Positions 1 through 7,896 of a stretch of 45,960 nucleotides of DNA are shown in pieces. The stretch is from Azohydromonas lata NBRC 102462 (GTDB taxonomy: Bacteria; Pseudomonadota; Gammaproteobacteria; Burkholderiales; Burkholderiaceae_C): the NCBI RefSeq assembly GCF_001571085.1, contig NZ_BCTC01000049.1:1-45960 (forward strand), read 5' to 3'. Made by a program: the position numbers and the translations under genes. Positions within the stretch are counted from its first letter, which is position 1; each line of letters opens with the position of its first letter. The notes under the pieces are model-generated. The model ran no database searches. It was not told where the DNA came from and worked only from the letters and a program-made list of their open reading frames with translations.

Positions 1-153
1 GTGCGCAGCTACTCGCTGGGCGTGAACGCCTACGTCGTCAAGCCCGTGGAGTTCAAGCCATTCATCACCGCCATTGCCGACCTGGGCATGTTTTGGGCGG
101 TGCTCAACGAACCTCCCCCGGGCTCGGTGCGGGCCACGCGGCGGGGGGACTGA
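1..153 (+). CDS. Response regulator receiver protein, C-terminal part
   Basis: The window opens inside this gene; 50 codons remain in frame 1 before the TGA. The visible part has the conserved Lys-Pro of CheY-like receiver domains (AYVVKPVEF) and ends in FWAVLNEPPP, a tail typical of single-domain Rcp1-type regulators that work beside multi-PAS histidine kinases. The Asp acceptor lies outside the window. The hybrid kinase gene starts 17 bp downstream, so the two probably form one operon and may exchange phosphate. Identification as a receiver domain is firm from the K-P motif; the Rcp1 subtype is inferred. Confidence 0.85.
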   Translation: MRSYSLGVNAYVVKPVEFKPFITAIADLGMFWAVLNEPPPGSVRATRRGD

Positions 154-170
154 TCTTGGAAAGGCACGTG

Positions 171-2150
171 ATGGGCGCAACAGGCGCAAAGAGCGCAACA
201 GAGGCGGCCATGGCCGAACCGCGCGGACGGGGGCTGCAGGTGCTGCTGCTGGAGGATTCGCGCTTCGACGCCGAGCTCATCGGCGAGTGCCTGCGCGAGC
301 ACTACCCGAGCTCGCGGCTGCAAGTGGTCAGCGACGAGGCGGGCTTTGCCGCGGCGCTGGCGGCAGCCCCGCAGCCGCAGCTCGTGCTGTCGGACTACGA
401 GCTGCCGGGCTTCAGCGGCGCGCAGGCGCTGGAGCTGGCGCGCGTGCTGGCACCGCAGGTGCCCTTCATCTTCGTCTCCGGCGTCATCGGCGAGGACAAC
501 GCCGTGGAGCTGCTCAAGCGCGGCGCCACCGACTACGTGAGCAAGAGCCGGCTGCAGCGGCTGCCGGTGGTGGTGGAGCGCGCGCTGCGCGAGGTGGCCG
601 AGCGCGACGGGCGCGACCGTGCCGAGCGCCAGTTGCGCGAGGCCGACGCGCTGCACGCCCGCGTGGTGGACGCGCTGCACGACTACGCCGTGATCGTCCT
701 GGACCGCGAGGGCTGCATCCGCAGCTGGAACCGCGGCGCGCAGGACGTGTTCGGTTTTGCACGCGAGCAGGTGCTGGGCCACCGCGCCGACCTGCTCTAC
801 ACGCCGCAGGACAGGCGAGCCTTCGTCTTCGAGGACGGGCTGCAGCAGGCGCTGGCCCAAGGCAAGGCCACGGACGCGCGCTGGATGATGCGCCGCGACG
901 GCTCCCAGCGCCGCGTCGAGGGCCTGACCATGCCGCTGCACGGCGGCGCCGCCGGCGAGCCCAGCGGCTTTTGCAAGGTGCTGCACGACGTGACCGAGGC
1001 CCACGCCCACGAGGCGCGGCTGCGCGCGGCCAAGGAGGAGGCCGAGCAGGCCAACCAGGCCAAGGACCGCTTCCTGGCCATGCTCTCGCACGAGCTGCGC
1101 ACGCCGCTCACGCCCATCTCCTCGGCGGTGTACCTGCTGGAGCAGGTGGCGCAGATCCCGGCGCAGTACCGCAAGCTGCTGCCCATGATCCGGCGCAACG
1201 TGGCGCTGGAGGCGCGGCTGATCGAGGACCTGCTCGATCTCACCTCCATCAACGCCGGCAAGCTCACGCTGCACCTGCAGCCCGTGGACATGCACCGCCT
1301 GGTGCAGGCCGTGGCCGAGATGCTGGCCGAGGAGGTCGCCACCAAGCGGCTGCAGCTCACGCTGGCGCTGCAGGCCCCGCACAGCGTGGTGATGGCCGAC
1401 GAGGCGCGCATGCAGCAGGTGCTGTGGAACGTGGTGCGCAACGCCATCAAGTTCACGCCGGAGGGCGGGCGCATCACGCTGCGCACGGCCTCGGTGGACG
1501 GCGGCTTCACCGTCACCTGCACCGACGACGGCATCGGCATAGACGCCGCGGCGCTGCCGCACCTGTTCACGCCCTTCCGCCAGGGCGACAGCGACACGAC
1601 GCGGCGCTTTGGCGGACTTGGGCTTGGGCTGGCCATCGCGCGCGGGCTGGTGGGCGAGCATGGCGGCAGCATCGAGGCCGCCAGCGACGGCTTGGGGCTG
1701 GGCACGCGGGTGACGATACGCGTGCCGGTGTCGCTGCAGCCGGCGCAGTCGGCCGACGCGCCGGCCGCGCCCTCGCTGGCCGAGGACGACGGCACGCGGC
1801 TGCTGCTGGTGGAGGACAACGAGGACGCGGCCGAGGCCATGCGGCTGTCGCTGGAGGACCTGGGCTACCGCGTCACGCACGTGGGCACGCGGGCGGCCGC
1901 GCTGTCCGTGGCGCGCGAGCGGCACTTCGACGTGGTGCTGACGGATTTGGGATTGCCCGACGGCAGCGGCATCGACGTGGGCCGCGCGCTGTGCGGGAGC
2001 TGCCCGGTGATTGCGCTCAGCGGCTACGGCGCGCCCTCGGACGTGGAGCGCTCCACGCGCGCGGGCTTTTCAGGCCACGTCGTCAAGCCTGCCGACCCCA
2101 GCGCCGTGCACACGCTGCTGCAGCGTGTGCTTGCGCAGCGCGCGGCCTGA
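171..2150 (+). CDS. Hybrid sensor histidine kinase (REC-PAS-HisKA-HATPase-REC)
   Basis: 659 residues from ATG 171, chosen because GGAAAGG lies just upstream; a frame opening at 93 overlaps the preceding gene. Order: N-terminal receiver (acid patch E28-D29, acceptor D75 in LVLSDYELPG), PAS domain around 160-280 (IRSWNRGAQDVFGF), HisKA with H307 in MLSHELRTP, HATPase with N box NVVRNAIKF and G boxes DDGIGI and GLGLGLAIARG, then a second receiver with acceptor D592 (VLTDLGLPDGSG) and a closing Lys-Pro. There is no membrane segment, so it is cytosolic and probably takes its input through the first receiver and the PAS domain. It follows a single-domain response regulator, its likely partner. The signal is unknown. 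Confidence 0.93.
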   Translation: MGATGAKSATEAAMAEPRGRGLQVLLLEDSRFDAELIGECLREHYPSSRLQVVSDEAGFAAALAAAPQPQLVLSDYELPGFSGAQALELARVLAPQVPFIFVSGVIGEDNAVELLKRGATDYVSKSRLQRLPVVVERALREVAERDGRDRAERQLREADALHARVVDALHDYAVIVLDREGCIRSWNRGAQDVFGFAREQVLGHRADLLYTPQDRRAFVFEDGLQQALAQGKATDARWMMRRDGSQRRVEGLTMPLHGGAAGEPSGFCKVLHDVTEAHAHEARLRAAKEEAEQANQAKDRFLAMLSHELRTPLTPISSAVYLLEQVAQIPAQYRKLLPMIRRNVALEARLIEDLLDLTSINAGKLTLHLQPVDMHRLVQAVAEMLAEEVATKRLQLTLALQAPHSVVMADEARMQQVLWNVVRNAIKFTPEGGRITLRTASVDGGFTVTCTDDGIGIDAAALPHLFTPFRQGDSDTTRRFGGLGLGLAIARGLVGEHGGSIEAASDGLGLGTRVTIRVPVSLQPAQSADAPAAPSLAEDDGTRLLLVEDNEDAAEAMRLSLEDLGYRVTHVGTRAAALSVARERHFDVVLTDLGLPDGSGIDVGRALCGSCPVIALSGYGAPSDVERSTRAGFSGHVVKPADPSAVHTLLQRVLAQRAA

Positions 2151-2228
2151 ATTTCAAAAGGCCGTTGCCGGAAAGTCTTTGTTTTCCAGCCGCCCGCCGC
2201 CCGCCTGGTTTTCAGGCCCCACTGAAAA

Positions 2229-2426
2229 TCAGGCCGATGGCCGGCGCAGGGCGCTTTCTATTTTCTTGTCCGTCTTGTATTGGCTCAGCGCATAAACCGC
2301 CCAAATGGCCGCCGGCAGCCAGCCTATGAGCGTGACCTGCAATATCAGGCAAATGATGCCGGAGATGGGCCGGCCGATCGTGAAGAACACGACGAAGGGC
2401 AGGAATATGGCAAGCAGCAGGCGCAT
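2229..2426 (-). CDS. YqaE/Pmp3-family small membrane protein
   Basis: 65 residues, starting at ATG 2426 behind a good AAGGA ribosome site. Two hydrophobic helices separated by a short polar turn, with the order FLPFVVFFTIGRP then ICLILQVTLIGWLPAAIWAVYAL, are characteristic of the Pmp3/YqaE proteolipid family, which affects membrane potential and is often induced by salt or cold. The family usually has about 50-60 residues, so the charged tail (KTDKKIESALRRPSA) is slightly long. A longer in-frame extension to 2570 lacks a ribosome site and was rejected. Inner-membrane location and stress role come from the family; no regulator is visible. Confidence 0.85.
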   Translation of the reverse strand: MRLLLAIFLPFVVFFTIGRPISGIICLILQVTLIGWLPAAIWAVYALSQYKTDKKIESALRRPSA

Positions 2427-2574
2427 TTTGAATCCTTGAATACGGGCCACGGAGGGAGCCGGAAGGTCAGCCGCAAAATGAAAATTTTTCCCCCGGCATG
2501 CCTTGTTGCATCGACTCCATCGGGAGCCAATGGTTCCCCGAAGGTCACAGAGCAAATTCCTGGCCCACAAGGCA

Positions 2575-2973
2575 TCAGGTTTTCATGCGCACGGTGGCAT
2601 ATCCGGGCAAACCATCGTCCATGGAAATCCAGGGCAATTGCCGGGAAACCCAGGTATGGTCGGCGGGCGGGCATTGCTCCGGCTGGTCCAGCGTGCAAAT
2701 CGTCACGTCGATTTCTTCCGGCAAATCGGAGTTTTCAAATGTCAACGCACTGCCGCAATCCTTGCAGAAACTGCGCATGCCTTGGGCACTGGAAGAAAAC
2801 CGGGCCGGTGTGCCCTGCACCAGCCGGAATTCATGCTTGGGCACGCTGAACCAGGCCACCAGCGGCGCACCGCTGGCGCGGCGGCAGGTGGCGCAATGGC
2901 ACATCGTCAAATTGAAGGGCGTGCCGCCTGCTTCATAGCGGACGGCGCCGCACAAACATCCGCCGGTGAGCAT
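2575..2973 (-). CDS. GFA-family zinc-binding protein
   Basis: 132 residues from ATG 2973, with AGGAG upstream. The GFA fold is shown by its cysteine pattern: GGCLCGAVRY near the start, MCHCATCRRASGAP around residues 24-37, and FCKDCGSALTF near 70-80; these bind two zinc ions. GFA proteins include glutathione-dependent formaldehyde-activating enzymes, but most members have no proven substrate. A formate dehydrogenase lies about 37 kb away, which is too far to argue for a shared formaldehyde pathway. Gene length and motif order are normal for the family. Confidence 0.88.
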   Translation of the reverse strand: MLTGGCLCGAVRYEAGGTPFNLTMCHCATCRRASGAPLVAWFSVPKHEFRLVQGTPARFSSSAQGMRSFCKDCGSALTFENSDLPEEIDVTICTLDQPEQCPPADHTWVSRQLPWISMDDGLPGYATVRMKT

Positions 2974-3073
2974 GCTGGAAACTCCTGTTGCTGCTCACGG
3001 CATGATGCAGCCGTCCCGAACGGGAACGGACGAAAAGGCGCGCGGAATACAGGCTTATATATTCCGCAGGCAG

Positions 3074-3089
3074 CGGCCCCGCGGGGCCG
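3074..3089. repeat. Perfect 16-bp palindrome
   Basis: CGGCCCCGCGGGGCCG reads the same on both strands. It is about 100 bp upstream of the GFA start codon and could be an operator or a hairpin. No T tract follows it on either strand, so a terminator role is doubtful. Confidence 0.5.
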
Positions 3090-3102
3090 ATTCAAATACG
3101 TT

Positions 3103-3213
3103 TCAATAAAGATATGTCAGGTTGTGACTTGACGCCCATTCCAGCGCGAAATCCACCGCGCCCGGCTTCAAGGTATCCATTGCCATCCACAGCCACAGCA
3201 GCGCAACGCTCAT
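3103..3213 (-). CDS. Possible 36-residue peptide
   Basis: A short reading frame with ATG 3213 preceded by AGGGAG at good distance. The peptide has a hydrophobic N-terminal half (MSVALLWLWMAM) and a polar C-terminal half. No family is recognised. The ribosome site is the only positive argument, and chance occurrence is likely. Confidence 0.2.
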   Translation of the reverse strand: MSVALLWLWMAMDTLKPGAVDFALEWASSHNLTYLY

Positions 3214-3381
3214 GACGAACTCCCTGGTGACGCCCCACAGAGCACAAGCCGTGCCTGCGGTGGATTCATCGTAGCGCGCACGCACCGCCGGGTCACGGTT
3301 CGAGATGTGGATTTTTTCTCCTGGGAATTGTGTCCCGCACCGCCCACCGGCCACCCGTGACAAATGGCCTGGCGGGCCGCT

Positions 3382-3792
3382 TCAAGGCCGCCCGGTTTCA
3401 GCCGCCTGCTGCCCGCGCTCGTCCAGTTCCGCGAAAACCTCCTTGGCCACCAGCAGTGCATTGACCGCGGCGGGAAATCCGGCGTACACGGCCATTTGCA
3501 TGATGACTTCCACGATGTCCTGCCGGCTGCAACCCACGTTGAGCCCGCCCTGGATATGGGCGCGCAATTCCTTGGGCGAATGCCCCAGCGTCACCAGCGA
3601 GGAAATCGTGGCGATCTGCCGCTCGCGCGGCGACAGGATGCCGCGCGCGTAAATGTCGCCGTAGGGAAACTCGATGATGAAGCGCGCGAATTCCGGCGCA
3701 ATGTCGCCCAAGGCCTTCATCACGCCTTCGCCTATATGGCCGTGGATACTGGAAAGCGTGGCCTGGCCGCGCTGAAAACGATCTGAATCCAT
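3382..3792 (-). CDS. Carboxymuconolactone decarboxylase (CMD) family protein
   Basis: 136 residues from ATG 3792; no clear ribosome site. The CMD/AhpD-like core is seen in ILSPRERQIATISSLVTLGHSPKEL and the following helix HIQGGLNVGCSRQDIVEVIMQMAVYAGFP, the usual gamma-carboxymuconolactone decarboxylase signature. There is one cysteine (VGCSRQD) rather than the CxxC of AhpD-type peroxidase partners, so a peroxidase role is not supported. The true substrate is unknown; many members are unrelated to protocatechuate breakdown, and no aromatic-degradation genes are nearby. Confidence 0.88.
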   Translation of the reverse strand: MDSDRFQRGQATLSSIHGHIGEGVMKALGDIAPEFARFIIEFPYGDIYARGILSPRERQIATISSLVTLGHSPKELRAHIQGGLNVGCSRQDIVEVIMQMAVYAGFPAAVNALLVAKEVFAELDERGQQAAETGRP

Positions 3793-3894
3793 GAGGAGGC
3801 GCCGAGAGGAAAACCCGGGATTTTAAAAGCCCGGTGCCCCCGGCGCGGCGGACGGCAAGGAGCTCAAGAGCGGCCCAAACCCGTACCCCGGCCT

Positions 3895-4296
3895 TCAGCG
3901 CAGGTTCCAGCGCAGCGTCATGACAGTGGCGCGCTCCAGCGCGTGCCAGCGGTGGTGCAAGCCCGCGCCCCAGGCCGCGAAGTCGCCCTGGCGGCGCAGC
4001 AGCACAGTGCGCAGGCCCTCGGGGCGGAAGTCCGGATGCGGGCTGAACTCGATGCGAAACAGCGACTCCCCGCTCACCAGCAGCGACACCGTGCGGCCTT
4101 CGCTCAGCGGCTTGCCCAGGCCGCTGCCGTCACCCGCGGGGTGGTCCCACCACTTCATGCACAGCCCGTCCAGCGGCTGCTCGCGCGGCACGTGCAGCAG
4201 CTCGCCCAGGCCGTGGCGCGTCCAGTCGCTGAAGCCCAGGAACCAGCCGGTGCCGCGGGTGTCTTGGTCGTAGGCGTTGCCGGTGATGAGGTCCAT
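3895..4296 (-). CDS. Conserved hypothetical protein
   Basis: 133 residues from ATG 4296 (AGGAG upstream); the frame stays open to 4539, but that extension has no ribosome site and unusual composition. The protein is soluble and aromatic-rich (GTGWFLGFSDW, CMKWWDHPAGDG, WGAGLHHRWHALE), with no signal peptide or membrane helix. The pattern of strands and charged residues might suit a cupin-like or small ligand-binding fold, but I do not recognise a family. Orientation matches the CMD gene about 100 bp downstream; a shared transcript is possible. Confidence 0.65.
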   Translation of the reverse strand: MDLITGNAYDQDTRGTGWFLGFSDWTRHGLGELLHVPREQPLDGLCMKWWDHPAGDGSGLGKPLSEGRTVSLLVSGESLFRIEFSPHPDFRPEGLRTVLLRRQGDFAAWGAGLHHRWHALERATVMTLRWNLR

Positions 4297-4712
4297 ACGG
4301 GGGATGACTCCTGGGCGTTGAAGGGGTGCCGCCGTCCTCAGGACGACGAGGAGCGCAATGCCTCGTGTGAAATCTCCAACGCGCCCGCTTTTCCCTGGTG
4401 CGCCAGCACCGCATACAGCACCAGGCACTGCGAAGTGAAACGGCGCCGGCCGGAAAGGTTGATCAAATGCGAGCTGATATTCATGACTTGGCTCCCTGAG
4501 CTCCATGGAACGCACCAACAAATGGCAGTCTCGACCCAAATCAGGTGCTCGCAGCTTTCATACTCAAATTCATAACGGAATTGAATACCGTGAATTACTT
4601 CACGACCCTGGAATCAGAAGACAAGCATTTTCCATCCCGGAGAAGTACTCACGGCGGAATCAAGGGCGGGCATGCACTCGAAACCGGCAGCGGGCCTGCG
4701 AGGGGCCGCCGC
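4297..4712. other. Intergenic region with AT-rich segment and inverted repeat
   Basis: No convincing gene. Between about 4500 and 4640 the GC content drops well below that of the surroundings. An inverted repeat with 6-bp arms and a 4-bp spacer (CGTGAA-TTAC-TTCACG, 4589-4604) lies in it. This probably contains the promoter of the leftward unknown gene at 3895-4296. Confidence 0.5.
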
Positions 4713-5003
4713 TCAACGCGCGCGCTTGGGAGGACGGGGCGCGGCGGGCAGGAGGTCCGGTAGCGCAGCGGCGCGAGGCGGCGCCTCCTCTTCCTGGCCT
4801 TCTTCCTGGCCCAGCAGCAGCGCGGGCTGGTTGGCCGCACCCCATTGCGGCGGCCGGGTCGGCGGCGGTACCGGCTCCCACGCAAAGCGCTCGTCGGGCC
4901 GAGGCGCCTCCGGCGGCGGGCCGTCGTCCGCCGGCTCCACGCCCAGCCAGTCCAGCACGCGCCTGTGCCAGGGCGGGACGGGGGAAGAGGGTGGCGAGCT
5001 CAT
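4713..5003 (-). CDS. Hypothetical proline- and acid-rich protein
   Basis: 96 residues from ATG 5003; no clear ribosome site. The N-terminal part contains PWHRRVLDWLGVEP and the middle is rich in Pro and Glu (PPPEAPRPDERFAWEP, GQEEGQEEEAPPRA), ending in a basic tail. The codon pattern on this frame fits the genome better than the overlapping frames, yet length and composition allow a chance frame. No family recognised. Confidence 0.35.
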   Translation of the reverse strand: MSSPPSSPVPPWHRRVLDWLGVEPADDGPPPEAPRPDERFAWEPVPPPTRPPQWGAANQPALLLGQEEGQEEEAPPRAAALPDLLPAAPRPPKRAR

Positions 5004-5332
5004 GCGGCTTGCGCTGCAAGTGCCAGGCCAAGTTTTTGTGCAATGCAGCATGCGTCCCGTGATGCGGGGGCCCAAAACCCCGGCGTTCCAGCATGCGGGA
5101 GCTGCCAACGCCATGCACCGTTGCCAGGCGGTCCAGGCCGTCGGCGTTTCACATCGTCCCACGCAAGCAGCGGTAAACCGGTTTCCGCCATCGGGAAAAT
5201 CCCGCCGCCCCTTGAAAAATCTGCGGCCTGGGACTACGGGACAACGGCATGCGCGCCTACAGCGCAGGCCCGCGAACTGCTCCAGAGTGAAGCAACCGGC
5301 ATGTGCCGGCCAACACCGACAAGGAGCACCGC
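5004..5332. other. Intergenic region upstream of the CsbD gene
   Basis: No supported gene. It should contain the promoter for the CsbD-like gene, but no clear -35/-10 pair stands out. A short inverted motif (GGTAAACCGGTTTCC) occurs at about 5171-5185. Confidence 0.4.
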
Positions 5333-5518
5333 ATGAACAAGGATCAAGTCAAGGGCGTCGTGGACAACGCCAAGGGCCGCATCAAGGAAGCGGCAGGCGA
5401 CCTCACCGGCAACCGCCAGATGCAGCAGGAAGGCCGCGCCGACCAGGTGGGCGGCACCGTGCGCAAGAACGTGGGCGACGCCAAGGAAACGGTCAAGCGC
5501 GGCATCGACAAGCTCTGA
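5333..5518 (+). CDS. CsbD-family stress protein
   Basis: 61 residues from ATG 5333, with AAGGAG seven bases upstream; a longer frame from 5303 was rejected on this ground. The sequence MNKDQVKGVVDNAKGRIKEAAG, then DLTGNRQMQQEGRADQVGG and KNVGDAKETVKRG, follows the CsbD repeat pattern: small, hydrophilic, helical and charged. Family members are cytoplasmic proteins of unknown biochemistry, induced in general stress and stationary phase. Length is standard. Confidence 0.93.
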   Translation: MNKDQVKGVVDNAKGRIKEAAGDLTGNRQMQQEGRADQVGGTVRKNVGDAKETVKRGIDKL

Positions 5519-5535
5519 GCCGCAGCCCAGCGCGC

Positions 5536-5736
5536 ATGACCCCGCATCAATCCCTTGCACGGCCGCAGCGGCGCATCCCGCCGCCGCTGTGGGCGCACGT
5601 GGTGCCGCCGGAGCCGGTGATGCCGCCGGGGCCCGCCCCGTCGCCGCTGCCGCCCGGCCCGGCACCGGTGGGCGACCCCATCAGCCCGCCGCCCGGCCCG
5701 GCCACGCCGGAGCCCCCGCCGCCCACGCCCATGTGA
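5536..5736 (+). CDS. Small proline-rich hypothetical protein
   Basis: 66 residues from ATG 5536, 17 bp after the CsbD gene. More than a third of the residues are proline, in runs such as PPGPAPSPLPPGPAPVGDP and PEPPPPTPM. There is no clear ribosome site and no signal peptide. It could be translated with the CsbD gene. The regular PPGPA spacing and the uninterrupted frame argue weakly for a real product, but GC-rich DNA easily gives such frames. Confidence 0.35.
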   Translation: MTPHQSLARPQRRIPPPLWAHVVPPEPVMPPGPAPSPLPPGPAPVGDPISPPPGPATPEPPPPTPM

Positions 5737-5812
5737 GCAGCGCCGCGCTCCTGGGACGCGCCCCCCGCAGGGCGTGGCCCCGGGACCGGCCGTTCTCCCC
5801 GGGACAGCAACT

Positions 5813-7093
5813 TCAGCCGCCGAGCAGGCTGGACAGCCCCATGAAGGCCACGGCCGCCGCCATCACGCCGGTGGCCAGCCAGCTCAGCCAGCGCAGGCGG
5901 CGGCTCATCACTTGCGCGCCCATGAGGCGGCGCGACTGGCCGATGAACAGCATGGCCACCATGATGGGCACGGCGATCACGCCGTTGGCCACCGCGCTCC
6001 ATACCAGCGCGGACATGGGGTCCACCTCCAGCAGGCTGCCCAAGGTGCCCAGCACCGTGGCGGCGACGATGATCCCGTAGAAGCCCCGCGCCTCGTGGAA
6101 GCCGCGCGAGAGCCCGCCGGGCCAGCCCAGCAGCTCGCTCACCGCGTAGGCCGCCGAGCCCGCCAGCACCGGCACCGCCAGCAGCCCCGTGCCCACGATG
6201 CCCAGCGCGAACAGCCAGAAGGCGAAATCCCCCGCCACCGGCCGCAGCGCCTGAGCCGCCTGCGCGGCGCTGTCCACGTGCGCGCCCTGGCCGTGCAGCG
6301 TCACGCCCGCGGCCACCACGATGCACAGCGCCACCGCGTTGGAAAAGCACATGCCCACCACCGTGTCCACGCGTATGCGGCGCAGGAACAGCCGCTCGCG
6401 CGCCGGGTGCGGCAGCGTGCGGTCGCCCAACGGGGCGCGGCGCTTGTTTTCCACCTCCTGCGCGGCCTGCCAGAAAAACAGGTAGGGGCTGATGGTGGTG
6501 CCCAGCACGGCCACCACCATGGCGGCGTAGGCGCCCACGGACAGGTCGTCGCGCCAGGCCGTCCACGGCAGCAGCCCCTCGGCAGCCACCTCGCCCCACG
6601 GCACGCGCACGGCCAGCAGCACGGCCACGTAGGCAAAGAGGACGAGCGTCAGCCACTTGAGCAGCCGCACCGTGCGCTCGTAGGGGAAGAAGAGCTGCAT
6701 GGCCACGCACAGGCCGCCCAGCGCCAGCACGTAGGGGGCGGACTGGCCGCCGGCCAGCAGCCGCACGGCCTCGCCCATGGCCGCGACGTCGGCGGCGATG
6801 TTGAGCGTGTTGGCCGCCACCAGCAGCGCCACCAGCGTCACGGTGACCCAGCGCGGGCACACGCGTGCGATGTTGGCCGCCAGCCCCTGGCCGGTGACCC
6901 AGCCGATGCGGGCCGACAGGAGCTGGATGCCGATCATCAGCGGCGTGGTCAGCAGCAGCGTCCAGGCCAGCGCGAAGCGGAACTGCGCGCCGGCCTGGGA
7001 GTAGGTGGCGATGCCGCTGGGGTCGTCGTCGGCCGCGCCCGTGATCAGGCCCGGGCCGAGCCGGCGCACGAAGCCGCGCAGCCCGCTGGCCAT
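5813..7093 (-). CDS. NRAMP-family divalent-metal transporter, divergent metal site
   Basis: 426 residues from ATG 7093, which overlaps the permease stop codon (TGATG), so translation is probably coupled. About 11 membrane helices are apparent and the overall NRAMP pattern is clear (RLGPGLITGAADDDPSGIATYS at the N-terminus). Two positions that bind transition metal in classical MntH differ: helix 1 has DPSG where DPGN is expected (D24-G27), and helix 6 reads GTTISPYLFFWQ where a Met-Pro-His motif is usual. Such changes are known in NRAMP-related magnesium transporters and other side branches, so manganese uptake should not be assumed. It is the last gene of a metal-uptake operon. Confidence 0.9.
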   Translation of the reverse strand: MASGLRGFVRRLGPGLITGAADDDPSGIATYSQAGAQFRFALAWTLLLTTPLMIGIQLLSARIGWVTGQGLAANIARVCPRWVTVTLVALLVAANTLNIAADVAAMGEAVRLLAGGQSAPYVLALGGLCVAMQLFFPYERTVRLLKWLTLVLFAYVAVLLAVRVPWGEVAAEGLLPWTAWRDDLSVGAYAAMVVAVLGTTISPYLFFWQAAQEVENKRRAPLGDRTLPHPARERLFLRRIRVDTVVGMCFSNAVALCIVVAAGVTLHGQGAHVDSAAQAAQALRPVAGDFAFWLFALGIVGTGLLAVPVLAGSAAYAVSELLGWPGGLSRGFHEARGFYGIIVAATVLGTLGSLLEVDPMSALVWSAVANGVIAVPIMVAMLFIGQSRRLMGAQVMSRRLRWLSWLATGVMAAAVAFMGLSSLLGG

Positions 7094-7896
7094 CACGGCG
7101 CTCCGTGCGAGGCGGCTTCCATCGCCGCCGACGGGCCGGCGCGGCGGCGCAGCAGCGCCGCGGCCGCCAGGGCGCACAGCGCCAGCGTCCAGACGACGAC
7201 GGCGCCGGTAGGCCAGTCCAGCAGGGCGGACAGCGCCAGCCCAAGCACGTAGCCCGCCGCGCCCACCGCGTAGCCGGCCACCAGGCGCGAGCGGCCGCGC
7301 AGCGCCGTGGTCGCCAGCGCCGGGACGATGAGGCTGGAGAACACCAGGTACACGCCCACCAGTTGCACCGAGGCCGTCACCGCCAGCGCGAACAGGGCGT
7401 AGAAGCCCAGCCGCCCAAGCCGGCGCGGCAGCCCAAGCGCCATGGCGCCCAGCAGCAGCGCCGTGATCGCGGCCAGCACCCCGAGCTGCGAGGGCTGCAC
7501 CCACAGGATCTGGCCGACCAGCAGGTCCTTGAGGTGCTCGCCGCCGTGGGGGTTGCCCGCCAGCAGCAGCAGCCCGGCGCAGGCGGCCAGGACGAAGAGC
7601 ACGCCGATCAAGGCTTCCTGCTGGCGCGGGGCGCGCTTTTCCGTCCAGGTCAGCAGCAGCGCGCCCAACAGGGCCGCGCCCACCGCGGCGCCCTGCACGG
7701 CCAGCCCTCCCTCGGGCAGCCCCAGCGCGTCGGCCGCGATCACGCCCAGGCCGGCGATCTGCGCGATGGCCAGGTCGATGAAGACGATGCCCCGCTCCAG
7801 CACCTGCTGGCCCAGCGGCACGTGCGTGAGCAGCACCAGCAGCCCGGCCGCCAGCGCCGGGCCCAGGATGCCGGCGTCCAGCGCGTCCCAGTTCAT
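7093..7896 (-). CDS. znuB: Metal ABC transporter permease (ABC-3 family, ZnuB-like)
   Basis: 267 residues from ATG 7896, overlapping the binding-protein stop by 4 bp. Seven or eight hydrophobic helices and motifs such as GIVFIDLAIAQIAGLGV and LVGVYLVFSSLIVPALA place it in the ABC-3 permease family for zinc or manganese. It would form the inner-membrane channel for the ZnuA-like protein encoded upstream. The matching ATPase (ZnuC type) is absent here: the next gene downstream is an NRAMP protein and the gene upstream of the binding protein is a porin. Either the ATPase is encoded elsewhere or the system has been remodelled. The symbol reflects family, not proven metal. Confidence 0.88.
   Translation of the reverse strand: MNWDALDAGILGPALAAGLLVLLTHVPLGQQVLERGIVFIDLAIAQIAGLGVIAADALGLPEGGLAVQGAAVGAALLGALLLTWTEKRAPRQQEALIGVLFVLAACAGLLLLAGNPHGGEHLKDLLVGQILWVQPSQLGVLAAITALLLGAMALGLPRRLGRLGFYALFALAVTASVQLVGVYLVFSSLIVPALATTALRGRSRLVAGYAVGAAGYVLGLALSALLDWPTGAVVVWTLALCALAAAALLRRRAGPSAAMEAASHGAP

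Larger units (their letters stand above)
2974..3381. other. Intergenic stretch between GFA and CMD genes
   Basis: No well-supported gene. It holds a perfect 16-bp GC palindrome (3074-3089), a somewhat AT-rich segment around 3050-3120 and one weak short reading frame listed separately. Base composition is lower in GC than the neighbouring genes, consistent with a promoter region for the leftward GFA gene. Confidence 0.6.

Noticed and set aside
4545-4763. 72-codon plus-strand frame in the AT-rich gap
   Set aside because: No ribosome site, and the second half has the Gly/Arg-rich composition of a shadow frame.
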